From Mollicutes bacterium (GTDB lineage: Bacteria > Bacillota_I > Bacilli_A > RF39 > UBA660): a DNA stretch of 37,090 bases. Under the pieces are notes generated by a model that was not told the DNA's origin, ran no database searches, and worked only from the letters and a program-made list of their open reading frames with translations. Where the stretch lies: assembly GCA_012520435.1 (NCBI GenBank), contig JAAYOI010000060.1, positions 1-37,090 on the forward strand, read 5' to 3'. Below are positions 17,460 to 26,759 of the stretch, piece after piece. A program made the position numbers and the translations under genes. The stretch's first letter is position 1. Each line of letters opens with the position of its first letter.

Positions 17460-18860
17460 TTAATATACTACTTTAGTTACTCCTGTATAAATATATCCTT
17501 TAACATTTTTCTTAGTTGTCCATTTCTTTTCGCTTCGTTCAATTACTGTTTTATATTTAATAACCACTTTATCATAATATTTTGTTTGATAATCATAATA
17601 TTCTTCAAGAATATATTCTTTTTCCACTGAACTTAATTTATTACATTCTTTTTTTAACTTATTGTCATAAACAACATCATATTGTATTTTAAATCTAATT
17701 GGTACAAAGAAAATATCACCATAAGAATAACTATAATAATAGTTTTTTAAAGTTTTATTATTAATCGCCTTTTCAATTAAACTATCATTTACATAAAAAC
17801 GATAATCAAATTTATAGCCATTAGGTGTATCCCAATCACGAACAATTGCGACATTCTTGTAATTAGTAGTACGATTAACTTCAACCGAACGAATTTGACT
17901 AGAATTAAGAGCAGAGTTATTAAAGGTTGAAGTTGTACTTGGTACATTGATGATAGCTGATTCAAGTGGATAACCATAATTATAAATGACACCACTATTT
18001 CTTTGACTTAAATAAGTACTTAAACTAAATTTATCTTTTCCATAAGCTACCTCAAGTAATTTAATCGTCGTAGCTGGTACATTATCCTCTAATACAAATC
18101 CATAATTTAAAGTAAAGCCATCAGAATAGGTATCTGCATCTAACTTTGATACTGAATATAAAGTCTTTGTTTTACGAGTAACTTTGCGATAAGTACACAT
18201 AAGTACTAAATCTGGATATTCTACTTTTTGAGTTGTTTCATAGGGTACTTTTTTAATCGTTTCAGTATAATATTCATAATATACTGTTCCTTGCTTTTTT
18301 GGTTCTTTCTTAGCTGGTTTAGAATTATTTTTGGTTTCATTCGTTACTGTTTTTGTTTTATTTGTTACTGGTTTTTTAGTTACTTCTTCTTTAGAACAAG
18401 TACTTTTTTGACAATAATCATTATCATCTATATGAACAATTAAATAATCACTTTGGTCAAGACATTTTAAATCAACTTTTAAACGATAATCATCATCCAT
18501 TTTAGTAATAACTACATAAGAATTTTCACTATCACACGGATTATTTCCACTATCATAAATAGGTGTTACCAATTTTTTATTATACATTTCATTTAAAGTT
18601 AAATATTTAGTTTCGCCTACTTCTTTAGGTAATTTAGAAGCACTAAAATAATTTTTAGCTGCTTCTTTTACTATGGTAATATTTTCATTAAATTTTCTTT
18701 GATATAATGGATCTAATTTTTTCTCTAAATCCGTTTTTACAGGAAAAATACACGCTAAAACAAAAACTAAAACAATAATAAATAAACCTTGTAATACAAC
18801 CCTTTTCTTGGAATTTCTATAACTTTCTTCATTTCTTTCATTCATAATATTCCCCCCCAT
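17460..18860 (-). CDS. Membrane-anchored secreted protein with a possible pilin-like domain
   Basis: TM VVLQGLFIIVLVFVLACIF, then AAKNYFSASKLPKEVGETKYLTLNEMYNKKLVTPIYDSGNNPCDSENSYVVITKMDDDYRLKVDLKC, Thr/Lys-rich linker, Tyr-rich ectodomain. Likely start MNERNEE. Confidence 0.65.
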   Translation of the reverse strand: MGGNIMNERNEESYRNSKKRVVLQGLFIIVLVFVLACIFPVKTDLEKKLDPLYQRKFNENITIVKEAAKNYFSASKLPKEVGETKYLTLNEMYNKKLVTPIYDSGNNPCDSENSYVVITKMDDDYRLKVDLKCLDQSDYLIVHIDDNDYCQKSTCSKEEVTKKPVTNKTKTVTNETKNNSKPAKKEPKKQGTVYYEYYTETIKKVPYETTQKVEYPDLVLMCTYRKVTRKTKTLYSVSKLDADTYSDGFTLNYGFVLEDNVPATTIKLLEVAYGKDKFSLSTYLSQRNSGVIYNYGYPLESAIINVPSTTSTFNNSALNSSQIRSVEVNRTTNYKNVAIVRDWDTPNGYKFDYRFYVNDSLIEKAINNKTLKNYYYSYSYGDIFFVPIRFKIQYDVVYDNKLKKECNKLSSVEKEYILEEYYDYQTKYYDKVVIKYKTVIERSEKKWTTKKNVKGYIYTGVTKVVY

Positions 18861-18910
18861 ATTATATTCTATAAATATCTTATCAAAAATATCTTAACTT
18901 GTCAAAGAAA

Positions 18911-18934
18911 AAGAATGATTTTTTCATCATTCTT
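18911..18934 (-). terminator. Hairpin at the 3' end of the PASTA-PBP gene
   Basis: AAGAATGAT/ATCATTCTT inverted repeat. Confidence 0.5.
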
Positions 18935-21134
18935 CTGCTTCATCTTCAGTTAAAACAAATTTTTCCTCTAAAGTAACCATTAATATTTCATCTTTATTTA
19001 AAATTGTTCCTTCTTTAATACTTTGATTAGTTGCATACCCATAACCTTCAAATTCGTATTCAATACCTAATAAATTACATAAATTAATAATTTCACTCCG
19101 CGACCAACCAATAATAGAAGGCATTTTAATGTTATTATTATTAGTTACTAAGAAAACTTTATCATAAGAAATAACCGTATTATTATTGTTTGGAAATTGT
19201 TTAATTATTTTATCTCCTTCACCAAGAATGATTGGTATAATTCGTTTACTCATTAATTCTTCTTTTACTTGATTAGTGTTTTTATTAATATAAGATGGTA
19301 ATTGGTATTTTAAAATTGTATTATTTTCTTCTTTATCACTAAATATATTTAAGTATTTGGCTACATTCTTAATAACATTAACGATTGCTTTAGATAGTCC
19401 TGCACTTTGACCCCAAGTTGGCTTTTTCATTGCTCCATAAATAATTATCTTAGGATCTTCTTTAGGAAACATACCAGCAAACGAATAAATATGATCGTTA
19501 GTGCCTGTTAAATAACGTTTACTATCGACATCATATACTTGTGATGTTCCCGTTTTACCAATAATATCAAACCCCGAAATTTTATAAGCTGTACCCGTTG
19601 TTCCAGCATCCTTACCATGAATAACATTATACATTAATTCTTTCATTTTATTTACGGTTGCCATACTTATTAGTTGTTCCGTTTCCTGTTTTTGATGTTG
19701 ATAAATTACTCTGTTAGTATCAGAATGAACAATTTTTTCAACAAGATAAGGATTAATCATCTTACCATTATTAGATATTAAAGTTAAAGCTTGTAATTGT
19801 TGAATAGCCGTAGTTGTTATTCCTTGACCATAGCCAGCGGTTGCGACTTCAACTGGATAATTAAAATTAATAGTTCCTGACATCTCACGTGGTAATTCAA
19901 TACCTGTTTTTTCACCAAAACCAAATTTTTCTAAACATTGCTTTAAATCATTTTTATCAATTGCTTTTTGTAACAAATTAACAACTCCAACATTACTTGA
20001 ATATTCAAATCCTTTATCATAAGTTATATAGCCCCAACCTTTACGATTCCAATCACTAATAGTGGTATCGCCAACTTTAATACTACCAGAATGATAAGTT
20101 TCATTACCATTATAAGTACCTTTTTCTAAAGCACATATAAAAGTATAAATTTTCATAATAGAACCTGGTTCGTATATATATGATACTAAAGGATTTTCAT
20201 AATTAACAATATTTCTTATATTTGGATCAAAAGATGGCGTTGAACCCGAGCCTAAAATGGCACCTGTTTTAGCATCCATAACGGTTAATTGCATCCAATT
20301 AGGGTTATATTTTTTAGCTACTTCTTTAATTTCTGCTTCAATAAATCTTTGAATACTTGCATCAAGAGTTAAATAAATATCATTACCATTAATGGGATCA
20401 ATTCTTGTTTCTTTGGTATCTGGTATTTTATAACCAAATCGATCACGTTGATAAATCAATTTACCATCTTCACCACTTAATATATCATTATATTTTTGTT
20501 CAATTCCTAATTCACCAATAATTTTATATATTATTTCTTTATTGCCATTTTCTTCTTCGACTACTTCTTCATATTGTTTAGCATACCCCAAAATATATGA
20601 TGCGAAATCACCATTAGTGTAATTTCTTTTATGGGTTTCAATAAAAGATATACCAGGTAACTTTAATTGTTCAATTTCCTCTTTTTTTAATTCTGAAATT
20701 CCTCTTCCACCTGGTCCTAATTCTACTTGATAAGCTTTTTTATTCAATAAACTTAAAATATATTCTTTATCCATATTTAGAAGTGGTGCGAGCTTTTCAG
20801 CAGTCATTTCTTTGTCAACAACATGGAGTGGTACTTTTGAACTACCTGTTCTACTTTCACTTAAATAAGCAATAACTGTATAAGAAGTAGCATTAAGAGC
20901 TAGAATATTATTATCACGATCATAAATATTACCACGAGCTGCATATAATTTTTTGGCTACGGTATTTCTTTGTTTCGCAAACTCTTTCATATTTATACCA
21001 TAAATAGTTGGAAAAAGTGCAAGATAAGTAAATTGAAAAAATAAAAGCACAAGAAAAACAAGAAATACTTTAAATAACCTTTTTGGATATTTCCATGGTT
21101 GATTTAAATTTTTTCTTGTTTTCATATCCCCCAC
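18927..21134 (-). CDS. Class B PBP (FtsI/PBP2B-like) with two PASTA-like domains
   Basis: YEPGSIMK (SxxK), IGKTGTSQ (KTG), ARGNIYDRDNNILA; two C-terminal PASTA-like segments; directly after the ftsL-like gene. Confidence 0.92.
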   Translation of the reverse strand: MGDMKTRKNLNQPWKYPKRLFKVFLVFLVLLFFQFTYLALFPTIYGINMKEFAKQRNTVAKKLYAARGNIYDRDNNILALNATSYTVIAYLSESRTGSSKVPLHVVDKEMTAEKLAPLLNMDKEYILSLLNKKAYQVELGPGGRGISELKKEEIEQLKLPGISFIETHKRNYTNGDFASYILGYAKQYEEVVEEENGNKEIIYKIIGELGIEQKYNDILSGEDGKLIYQRDRFGYKIPDTKETRIDPINGNDIYLTLDASIQRFIEAEIKEVAKKYNPNWMQLTVMDAKTGAILGSGSTPSFDPNIRNIVNYENPLVSYIYEPGSIMKIYTFICALEKGTYNGNETYHSGSIKVGDTTISDWNRKGWGYITYDKGFEYSSNVGVVNLLQKAIDKNDLKQCLEKFGFGEKTGIELPREMSGTINFNYPVEVATAGYGQGITTTAIQQLQALTLISNNGKMINPYLVEKIVHSDTNRVIYQHQKQETEQLISMATVNKMKELMYNVIHGKDAGTTGTAYKISGFDIIGKTGTSQVYDVDSKRYLTGTNDHIYSFAGMFPKEDPKIIIYGAMKKPTWGQSAGLSKAIVNVIKNVAKYLNIFSDKEENNTILKYQLPSYINKNTNQVKEELMSKRIIPIILGEGDKIIKQFPNNNNTVISYDKVFLVTNNNNIKMPSIIGWSRSEIINLCNLLGIEYEFEGYGYATNQSIKEGTILNKDEILMVTLEEKFVLTEDEAEE

Positions 21135-21139
21135 CTCTT

Positions 21140-21445
21140 TTATTCATCAATCACAATAATATTTTCATTATTATACGCTAATCCCATATCTTTGACAATA
21201 TCTTTAACTTTATCAAAAGAAGTTAATTCATTAATTTTCATGGTTAAACTTTCAACCTTTTTTTCTTGATTAGTTATTTCAAATTTTAATTTTTCTACAC
21301 TCATATTAAGATGTCCAATTTTAGCCCCACCAAAAATTTTCAATATTAAAGTTAAGACGAATGCTAAAACTGCACTTATATATAATATTTTTTCACCCTT
21401 AGTTATCTTAGTTATCCTTATTGTTTTTCTTCTTGTCATAATCAT
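21140..21445 (-). CDS. FtsL-like septum formation protein
   Basis: Short, one TM then coiled coil (KLKFEITNQEKKVESLTMKINELTSFDKVKDIVKDMGL), between rsmH and PBP. Confidence 0.75.
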   Translation of the reverse strand: MIMTRRKTIRITKITKGEKILYISAVLAFVLTLILKIFGGAKIGHLNMSVEKLKFEITNQEKKVESLTMKINELTSFDKVKDIVKDMGLAYNNENIIVIDE

Positions 21446-21447
21446 CC

Positions 21448-22368
21448 CTACTCTCTTATTTTCTCAATAACTCGTAATTTCGCACTACGTGCTCGATGAT
21501 TTGTTTCTATTTCTTTTTTAGTGGGTACAAAAGATCCAATAATTTTATATTTAGGTTGATAATATTCTGGAATAATAGGTAACTCTTTTAAACTTTTATT
21601 AATACTACTAACTTCATTAAATATTTGTTTACAAAGACGATCTTCTAATGAATGAAAAGTTATAACACATACTCGGCCCCCAACTTTAATTAAATCTAAA
21701 GCTTGTCTAAGGGCTTGTTCAAATACTTCTAATTCTTGATTAACTTCTATTCTAATAGCTTGAAATACCTTACGAGCCGGATGTTTTTCACGTTTATATT
21801 TTTCAGGCACATTATTTTTAATTATTTCAACTAGTTCTAAAGTTGTTTCAATTGGTTTTTTTTCTCTTGATTTTATTATGCCTTTGGCAATTTCTCTTGC
21901 ATATCTTTCCTCACCATAACGAAAAAAGATATCGATTAGTTTTTCATAAGGATAAGTATTAACAACCTCATAAGCTGATAATGGATTATCTTTATCCATA
22001 CGCATATCTAACTTCGCATCCTGATGAAAACTAAATCCCCTTTCTTTCTCATCTAATTGTGGACTAGAAACACCTAAATCAAATAAAATGCCATCAACTT
22101 TCGTTATCTTTCTTTTTTCTAATTCTTCTTTTAAATGAACAAAATTACTTTTAATAATTTCGTAATTATTACTTATTTCTTTCAATTTTAAAGTACTAGC
22201 TTTAATCGCATCTTCATCTTGATCAAAGGCGAACAGGAAACCCCTTTTTATCTTTTTTAGTATTTCACTACTATGCCCGCCATATCCTAATGTACAATCG
22301 ACTATAATGCTAGTTTCACTTAAATTTAAATATTTCAAGGTTTCTTCTAAAAGAACACTTCGGTGCAT
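21448..22368 (-). CDS. rsmH: 16S rRNA (cytosine1402-N4)-methyltransferase
   Basis: MHRSVLLEETLKYL, VDCTLGYGGHSSEILK, FDLGVSSPQLDEKERGFSF, ITFHSLEDRLCKQIF. Confidence 0.97.
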   Translation of the reverse strand: MHRSVLLEETLKYLNLSETSIIVDCTLGYGGHSSEILKKIKRGFLFAFDQDEDAIKASTLKLKEISNNYEIIKSNFVHLKEELEKRKITKVDGILFDLGVSSPQLDEKERGFSFHQDAKLDMRMDKDNPLSAYEVVNTYPYEKLIDIFFRYGEERYAREIAKGIIKSREKKPIETTLELVEIIKNNVPEKYKREKHPARKVFQAIRIEVNQELEVFEQALRQALDLIKVGGRVCVITFHSLEDRLCKQIFNEVSSINKSLKELPIIPEYYQPKYKIIGSFVPTKKEIETNHRARSAKLRVIEKIRE

Positions 22369-22378
22369 TCCATCACCT

Positions 22379-22813
22379 CTAAATATTTAAATTTGATGAA
22401 AATAAATTATCAGCAATATCGGAAAAACTATCTTCATTATTAGTAATGAATGTTCCCCAATTTTCTTTACTCCATATCTCTAAACGTTCATTTACTCCAA
22501 TAATGACACAATCTTTTTCTAAACCCGCATATTTAGCTAGAAGTAATGGAATATTGATTCGACCTTGTTTATCAAACTCGCATTCAGTCGCACCGGATAG
22601 AAAGAAACGCATAAAGTTACGTGCATCTTTAGTATTAGGTAATTCTTTATATTTGGTGATAATATTGTTCCATTCATTTTGCGGATAAATAAATAAACAT
22701 TTATCCAAACCACGAGTAATAATAAACTTTTCTCCAAGTTCATATCTTAATTTAGCTGGTATTGTTAATCTGTTTTTATCATCTATATTATGATGATACT
22801 CGCCCATAAACAT
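22379..22813 (-). CDS. mraZ: Transcriptional regulator MraZ
   Basis: [23 protein letters not shown], and [23 protein letters not shown]. Start placed at MFMGEY (22813), not the track start 22837. Confidence 0.95.
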   Translation of the reverse strand: MFMGEYHHNIDDKNRLTIPAKLRYELGEKFIITRGLDKCLFIYPQNEWNNIITKYKELPNTKDARNFMRFFLSGATECEFDKQGRINIPLLLAKYAGLEKDCVIIGVNERLEIWSKENWGTFITNNEDSFSDIADNLFSSNLNI

Positions 22814-22823
22814 ATGATCACCC

Positions 22824-22887
22824 CCACAATTACCCACTTTCTACCACTGTGTACCACTATTTTACCCTTTTTTTATTCATTTGTAAA
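22824..22887 (-). promoter_or_regulatory. mraZ promoter with four 10-bp-phased MraZ-box repeats
   Basis: Minus strand TTTACA (22882-22887), 17 bp, TAAAAT (22859-22864), then GTGG at 22857-54, 22847-44, 22837-34, 22827-24, exactly 10 bp apart. Confidence 0.8.
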
Positions 22888-22923
22888 TACCTTTTTTAAA
22901 AAAAATTAAAATTTTACAAAATA

Positions 22924-22945
22924 AAAAGAGACATAAATCTCTTTT
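22924..22945 (-). terminator. Intrinsic terminator downstream of the pilin-like gene
   Basis: AAAAGAGA-loop-TCTCTTTT with T-run on the minus strand. Confidence 0.65.
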
Positions 22946-22977
22946 AGAACATAATAAAATTATTTATTTTTATTTTC

Positions 22978-25284
22978 TTATTCAGCTGCACTTAATGAGA
23001 TATCAAAATTTTCAAATTCTTGAACTTCAAACTTAGCTTGTGTAATAGGATGAGTTTTAGCTGAATTAAATGTTATATTAACTAATTTTTTATTTCTTGG
23101 TTTTATTAAAATGTTATTTGATGGATAAGATCCTATACCTGTACTACCACCACTTATTAAGTTAAAACTATTTTCAAAAAAATAATAATTATTAGTACGA
23201 GAACTCATATGCCCAGATAAAACTAAAGGTTCAATATAACCTAAATTAACAGCTTCTTGAATAGTAACAGCACTTTCACCTTCAAAAGTTAATCTTAAAC
23301 TATTTACCTCATTACCAGCACCAGCATCACCAAAATGGATAATTAATTTTAACCAATTATTACTATTTTTAACATTGATATTCACATTATTAGTAAGATT
23401 AACAATATTCTTATATAATGTCTTTATATTGGCAGTGTCAAACGGTTGTAAACATGGAACATAATTATAATTAGCATTTGGATCAACTGAACCAGTTTTA
23501 CACCATCCTCCCAAATCTTTAGTTGTATCATTAGTTGTATATAATTTTAAATTATCTTTATCAACTGGCAATGGTATACTCATTCCATAATTTTTAACTA
23601 TTTCTTTTGGTTTACTTTTAAGTAGTGTTTTCAATTGAAAATTATTGATTGGATTAAGATTAATATCAAAATTAGCCATAATAGCATCACTATTTCCTAG
23701 ATTAAATGGTTCAATGTTACCATCAGTTGAAAAAGTTCTGCCAACAACAACTAACTTTCCTCCATCATAAATAATATCGGTAAAAAAATCACTTTTACTA
23801 CCTCCATATGTTTTTTTATCTAAGATGTTACCACTTAAATCCATTTTTATAATTAATCCATCATAATACTGATTACCAGCTTTAGTAATACCATCAAAAT
23901 CACCATCAATTGAATTACTTTCACCAATTATTATTAAATTATCACTAATTTTAATAATTCTCCTAAACTGATCCTCATTACTTCCACCTATTATTTTTTT
24001 CCACAACATTGGTAAAATCCCATTAGTACCAGGTGTCTTACTATACTTGGCAACAAACGCATCAGTTCTTCCTTTATTACCTTCCATATGGTGATCAGTC
24101 GATTCACCATAACCAATAACGATATATCCATCATCAACCTCAATTATATCGGTAATGTAGTCATCACCATTGGTCCCTCCAAAACTTCCTTTTGATACAA
24201 TATTTTTAGTATTACTATTAATTTCAAAAAAGACAGCATCAGATATTCCTTCTGGTCCTATTTTTATATCTGACATTTCACTATTTATAGAACTAGAATA
24301 TCCAGCAATGACAATGTTATTATTACTATTAACAAACATTGAAAGTAATCTTGATGCCCTAGTTCCACCATACGTATTAGCAGATAATTGATTAAAATTA
24401 TTATCATATACAGCTAAATACATTAAATTCGCATTTTGTCCGCTTACATTACGACTATTTCCTGTTATATAGTAATAACCATCTAAATACAATATTTTAC
24501 GCGCAATAGAACCACTTGTACCATCTCTACTAAATAAAATCTTTTTAGTTAATAATGTTCCTTGTTTGTTATATTTTACTAAAATACTATTAAAATCACC
24601 CATATCTAAATCAGTCAAATCACCATCTTTAGAAGTAGAGTTTCCTACAACTACATATCCATTATTATCTTCAATTACATCATAAAAATGATCATTGCCA
24701 GAACCCCCAAAATTACGACTCCACTCTTCAATTCCATCACTATTATATTTAACGATAATTCCATCATCACTAACAGTACTTCCTTTTGTAGTATTACCAC
24801 TATAAGTTGTTGAATTACTACTACCTACAACAATATAACCACCATCACCAGTTTTCTTAATAGATTCAAAACTATCTAGATAATTTCCACCATAATTTAC
24901 ATAACTAGAATCTACTAATAAATTTTGACCATTTCCACAATCTAAATAGGCATTATATTCTAAATTACTATTTATATTTTCTACTTTAACATAACCTTCA
25001 CATTCACCAGTTCCTCTAGGATTTTTAACTTTTTTTAGATATATTCCTTCTAACTGACTTAATTGAATATATTCTTTTTCCCCTTCTCTTAGATTGAACT
25101 CATCCAAGTGATTGAACACATATAATTCAGCGGCTTTTTCCATATTATTTTTAATAGCACTTAAACTTCCTTCTTCAACTTTATTAATTATATTTAAAAT
25201 AATTGGAATAGCTATTAATGCGATTATGGAAAGTATGACAATAACAGCTAATAATTCAATTAATGTAAATCCTTTTTTATTCAT
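22978..25284 (-). CDS. Type IV pilin-like prepilin with a large repeat (probable beta-propeller) ectodomain
   Basis: MNKKGFTLIELLAVIVILSIIALIAIPIILNII prepilin signal; start at 25284, 8 nt after AAGGAG; about seven GGS..D.(F/Y)..II...GGYIVVG.S repeats. Confidence 0.85.
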   Translation of the reverse strand: MNKKGFTLIELLAVIVILSIIALIAIPIILNIINKVEEGSLSAIKNNMEKAAELYVFNHLDEFNLREGEKEYIQLSQLEGIYLKKVKNPRGTGECEGYVKVENINSNLEYNAYLDCGNGQNLLVDSSYVNYGGNYLDSFESIKKTGDGGYIVVGSSNSTTYSGNTTKGSTVSDDGIIVKYNSDGIEEWSRNFGGSGNDHFYDVIEDNNGYVVVGNSTSKDGDLTDLDMGDFNSILVKYNKQGTLLTKKILFSRDGTSGSIARKILYLDGYYYITGNSRNVSGQNANLMYLAVYDNNFNQLSANTYGGTRASRLLSMFVNSNNNIVIAGYSSSINSEMSDIKIGPEGISDAVFFEINSNTKNIVSKGSFGGTNGDDYITDIIEVDDGYIVIGYGESTDHHMEGNKGRTDAFVAKYSKTPGTNGILPMLWKKIIGGSNEDQFRRIIKISDNLIIIGESNSIDGDFDGITKAGNQYYDGLIIKMDLSGNILDKKTYGGSKSDFFTDIIYDGGKLVVVGRTFSTDGNIEPFNLGNSDAIMANFDINLNPINNFQLKTLLKSKPKEIVKNYGMSIPLPVDKDNLKLYTTNDTTKDLGGWCKTGSVDPNANYNYVPCLQPFDTANIKTLYKNIVNLTNNVNINVKNSNNWLKLIIHFGDAGAGNEVNSLRLTFEGESAVTIQEAVNLGYIEPLVLSGHMSSRTNNYYFFENSFNLISGGSTGIGSYPSNNILIKPRNKKLVNITFNSAKTHPITQAKFEVQEFENFDISLSAAE

Positions 25285-25385
25285 TTTCATAACTCCTTTA
25301 TCATATTTATTATTAATATACCAAAAATTACTATATTTAAACTTTGAATATAACACTTCAGTTATACTTTTTTTAATCACGCAAA

Positions 25386-25404
25386 AAAGAGGGATACCCT
25401 CTTT
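25386..25404 (-). terminator. Intrinsic terminator
   Basis: AAAGAGGG-TAT-CCCTCTTT plus T-run on the minus strand. Confidence 0.75.
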
Positions 25405-25407
25405 CAT

Positions 25408-25524
25408 TTAACAAATAATTAATGACCCTAAGATAATCGCTAGTAGGATGTATAGGACAATTATTATTATATAACTGCCTTTCTGAATAGTTGGCACACT
25501 TTTGCAAGGATCTTGACAAGCCAT
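25408..25524 (-). CDS. 38-aa hydrophobic peptide, possibly related to the YjcZ-like peptide upstream
   Basis: MACQDPCKSVPTIQKGSYIIIIVLYILLAIILGSLIIC*; G-rich SD-like sequence upstream. Confidence 0.6.
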   Translation of the reverse strand: MACQDPCKSVPTIQKGSYIIIIVLYILLAIILGSLIIC

Positions 25525-25550
25525 AATTTAAGCACCCCCCTATCATTTGG

Positions 25551-25634
25551 CTAGATGTAAGCCCCTAGTATGATAATTAATAAGATGAATAATACTAATA
25601 CTATAGCTGCACCAGGTACACCAGTACTACACAT
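25551..25634 (-). CDS. 27-aa YjcZ-like membrane peptide
   Basis: MCSTGVPGAAIVLVLFILLIIILGAYI*, resembling the FALIVVLFILLIIVG core of YjcZ proteins; AAAAAAGGAGG SD 8 nt upstream. Confidence 0.7.
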   Translation of the reverse strand: MCSTGVPGAAIVLVLFILLIIILGAYI

Positions 25635-25768
25635 AAGTCATGCCTCCTTTTTTCTCTTTTCACATTATTTTATGGAAAAATTAAATTTATGTGATTAATT
25701 TCACGAAATTATTGTTTTTTTTCTTTTTTTCTGATATGATATTATATGTAAAATGAAAGGAGAATACG

Positions 25769-26737
25769 ATGAAGAAGAAAATTTTATTAATATTCTTATG
25801 TCTTGGACTATTAATTACAACTGGATGTGGAAAAATTCCTAAATTACAAAATGGTGAGGAGTTAGTTGCAAAAGTTAACGGCCACGAAATTAGTGCCGAA
25901 GAATTATATAAAGAAATGAAAAAACATTCGGGTGTTGTAGTCCTTGTCAATTTAATTGATGATTTCATCGCTGACAAAGAAATTCCAACTGATGATGATA
26001 TCAAACAATACGCTGAATCACGTCTTGAACAAATCAAATTACAATATCAACAAATGGGCGAGGATTTCTTAACCACTTTAAAAAGTTCTGGTATTAAAAA
26101 TGAAGAAGAATTTAAAAAGATTCTTATTTCTGATTATAAGCGAACAAAAATTGTTGAAAAACATTTAAGAGAAAAACTTACCGAAAAAGAAATAAAAAAA
26201 TATTATGATGAAGAAATCTTTGGAGCAATGACGGCTAAACACATTTTAATTAAGCCTGAAACAATTGCTGGTATGAGTGATTCGCAAATTAAAGATGCCG
26301 AAAATAAAGCTTTAGAAAAAGCTAAAGAAGTAATAGATAAATTAAATAAGGGTGCGAAATTTGAGGATTTAGTTAAAGAATATTCTGATGATACAGGCAG
26401 TGTTGATGAAGGTGGCTTAATTAGTGATTTTACCAAAGATAAAGTGGTTAAAGAATTTTGGGATGCAACTTATAAGCTAAAAAATAATGAATATACTAAA
26501 ACACCTGTTAAAAGTACCTTTGGATATCATATAATTTTAAAAGTTAGTGCTAAAGATAAGCCAAAATTGGATGATGTTAAAGATGAAATCGAAGAAATAT
26601 TAGTCAGTCAAAAATTAGAAAATGATCAAAATTTACAATTAAAAGTTTGGGCTGAAATAAGAAAAAAATATAATTTAGAAATCACCGATACTGATATGAA
26701 AGACTATTATGATAATAGTATAAAATTAATAAAATAG
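25769..26737 (+). CDS. prsA: PrsA-like foldase lipoprotein (parvulin-type PPIase)
   Basis: Lipobox LLITTGCG; AKHILIKPE...DLVKEYSDDTGSVDEGGLISDFTKDKVVKEFWDATYKLKNNEYTKTPVKSTFGYHIILK. Confidence 0.88.
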   Translation: MKKKILLIFLCLGLLITTGCGKIPKLQNGEELVAKVNGHEISAEELYKEMKKHSGVVVLVNLIDDFIADKEIPTDDDIKQYAESRLEQIKLQYQQMGEDFLTTLKSSGIKNEEEFKKILISDYKRTKIVEKHLREKLTEKEIKKYYDEEIFGAMTAKHILIKPETIAGMSDSQIKDAENKALEKAKEVIDKLNKGAKFEDLVKEYSDDTGSVDEGGLISDFTKDKVVKEFWDATYKLKNNEYTKTPVKSTFGYHIILKVSAKDKPKLDDVKDEIEEILVSQKLENDQNLQLKVWAEIRKKYNLEITDTDMKDYYDNSIKLIK

Positions 26738-26759
26738 AGGGTTACATACCCTCTATTTT
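26731..26759. terminator. Bidirectional terminator between prsA and recX
   Basis: 12-bp arms AAAATAGAGGGT/ACCCTCTATTTT between convergent genes. Confidence 0.85.

Noticed and set aside
8893-21134. Two PASTA-PBPs as a recent tandem duplication.
   Set aside because: The proteins differ clearly in sequence and PASTA number; PBP2B plus SpoVD-like pairs in dcw clusters are known in Firmicutes.
22824-22857. Four evenly spaced CCAC/GTGG units could look like a short tandem repeat or mini-CRISPR.
   Set aside because: Only 4-bp cores, 10-bp period, directly upstream of mraZ: fits the MraZ operator, not an array.
25687-26037. Minus-strand ORF (116 aa) overlapping the prsA start.
   Set aside because: Antisense to a well-supported PrsA-like CDS with SD and lipobox; no motif of its own. 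Same for 26203..26436.
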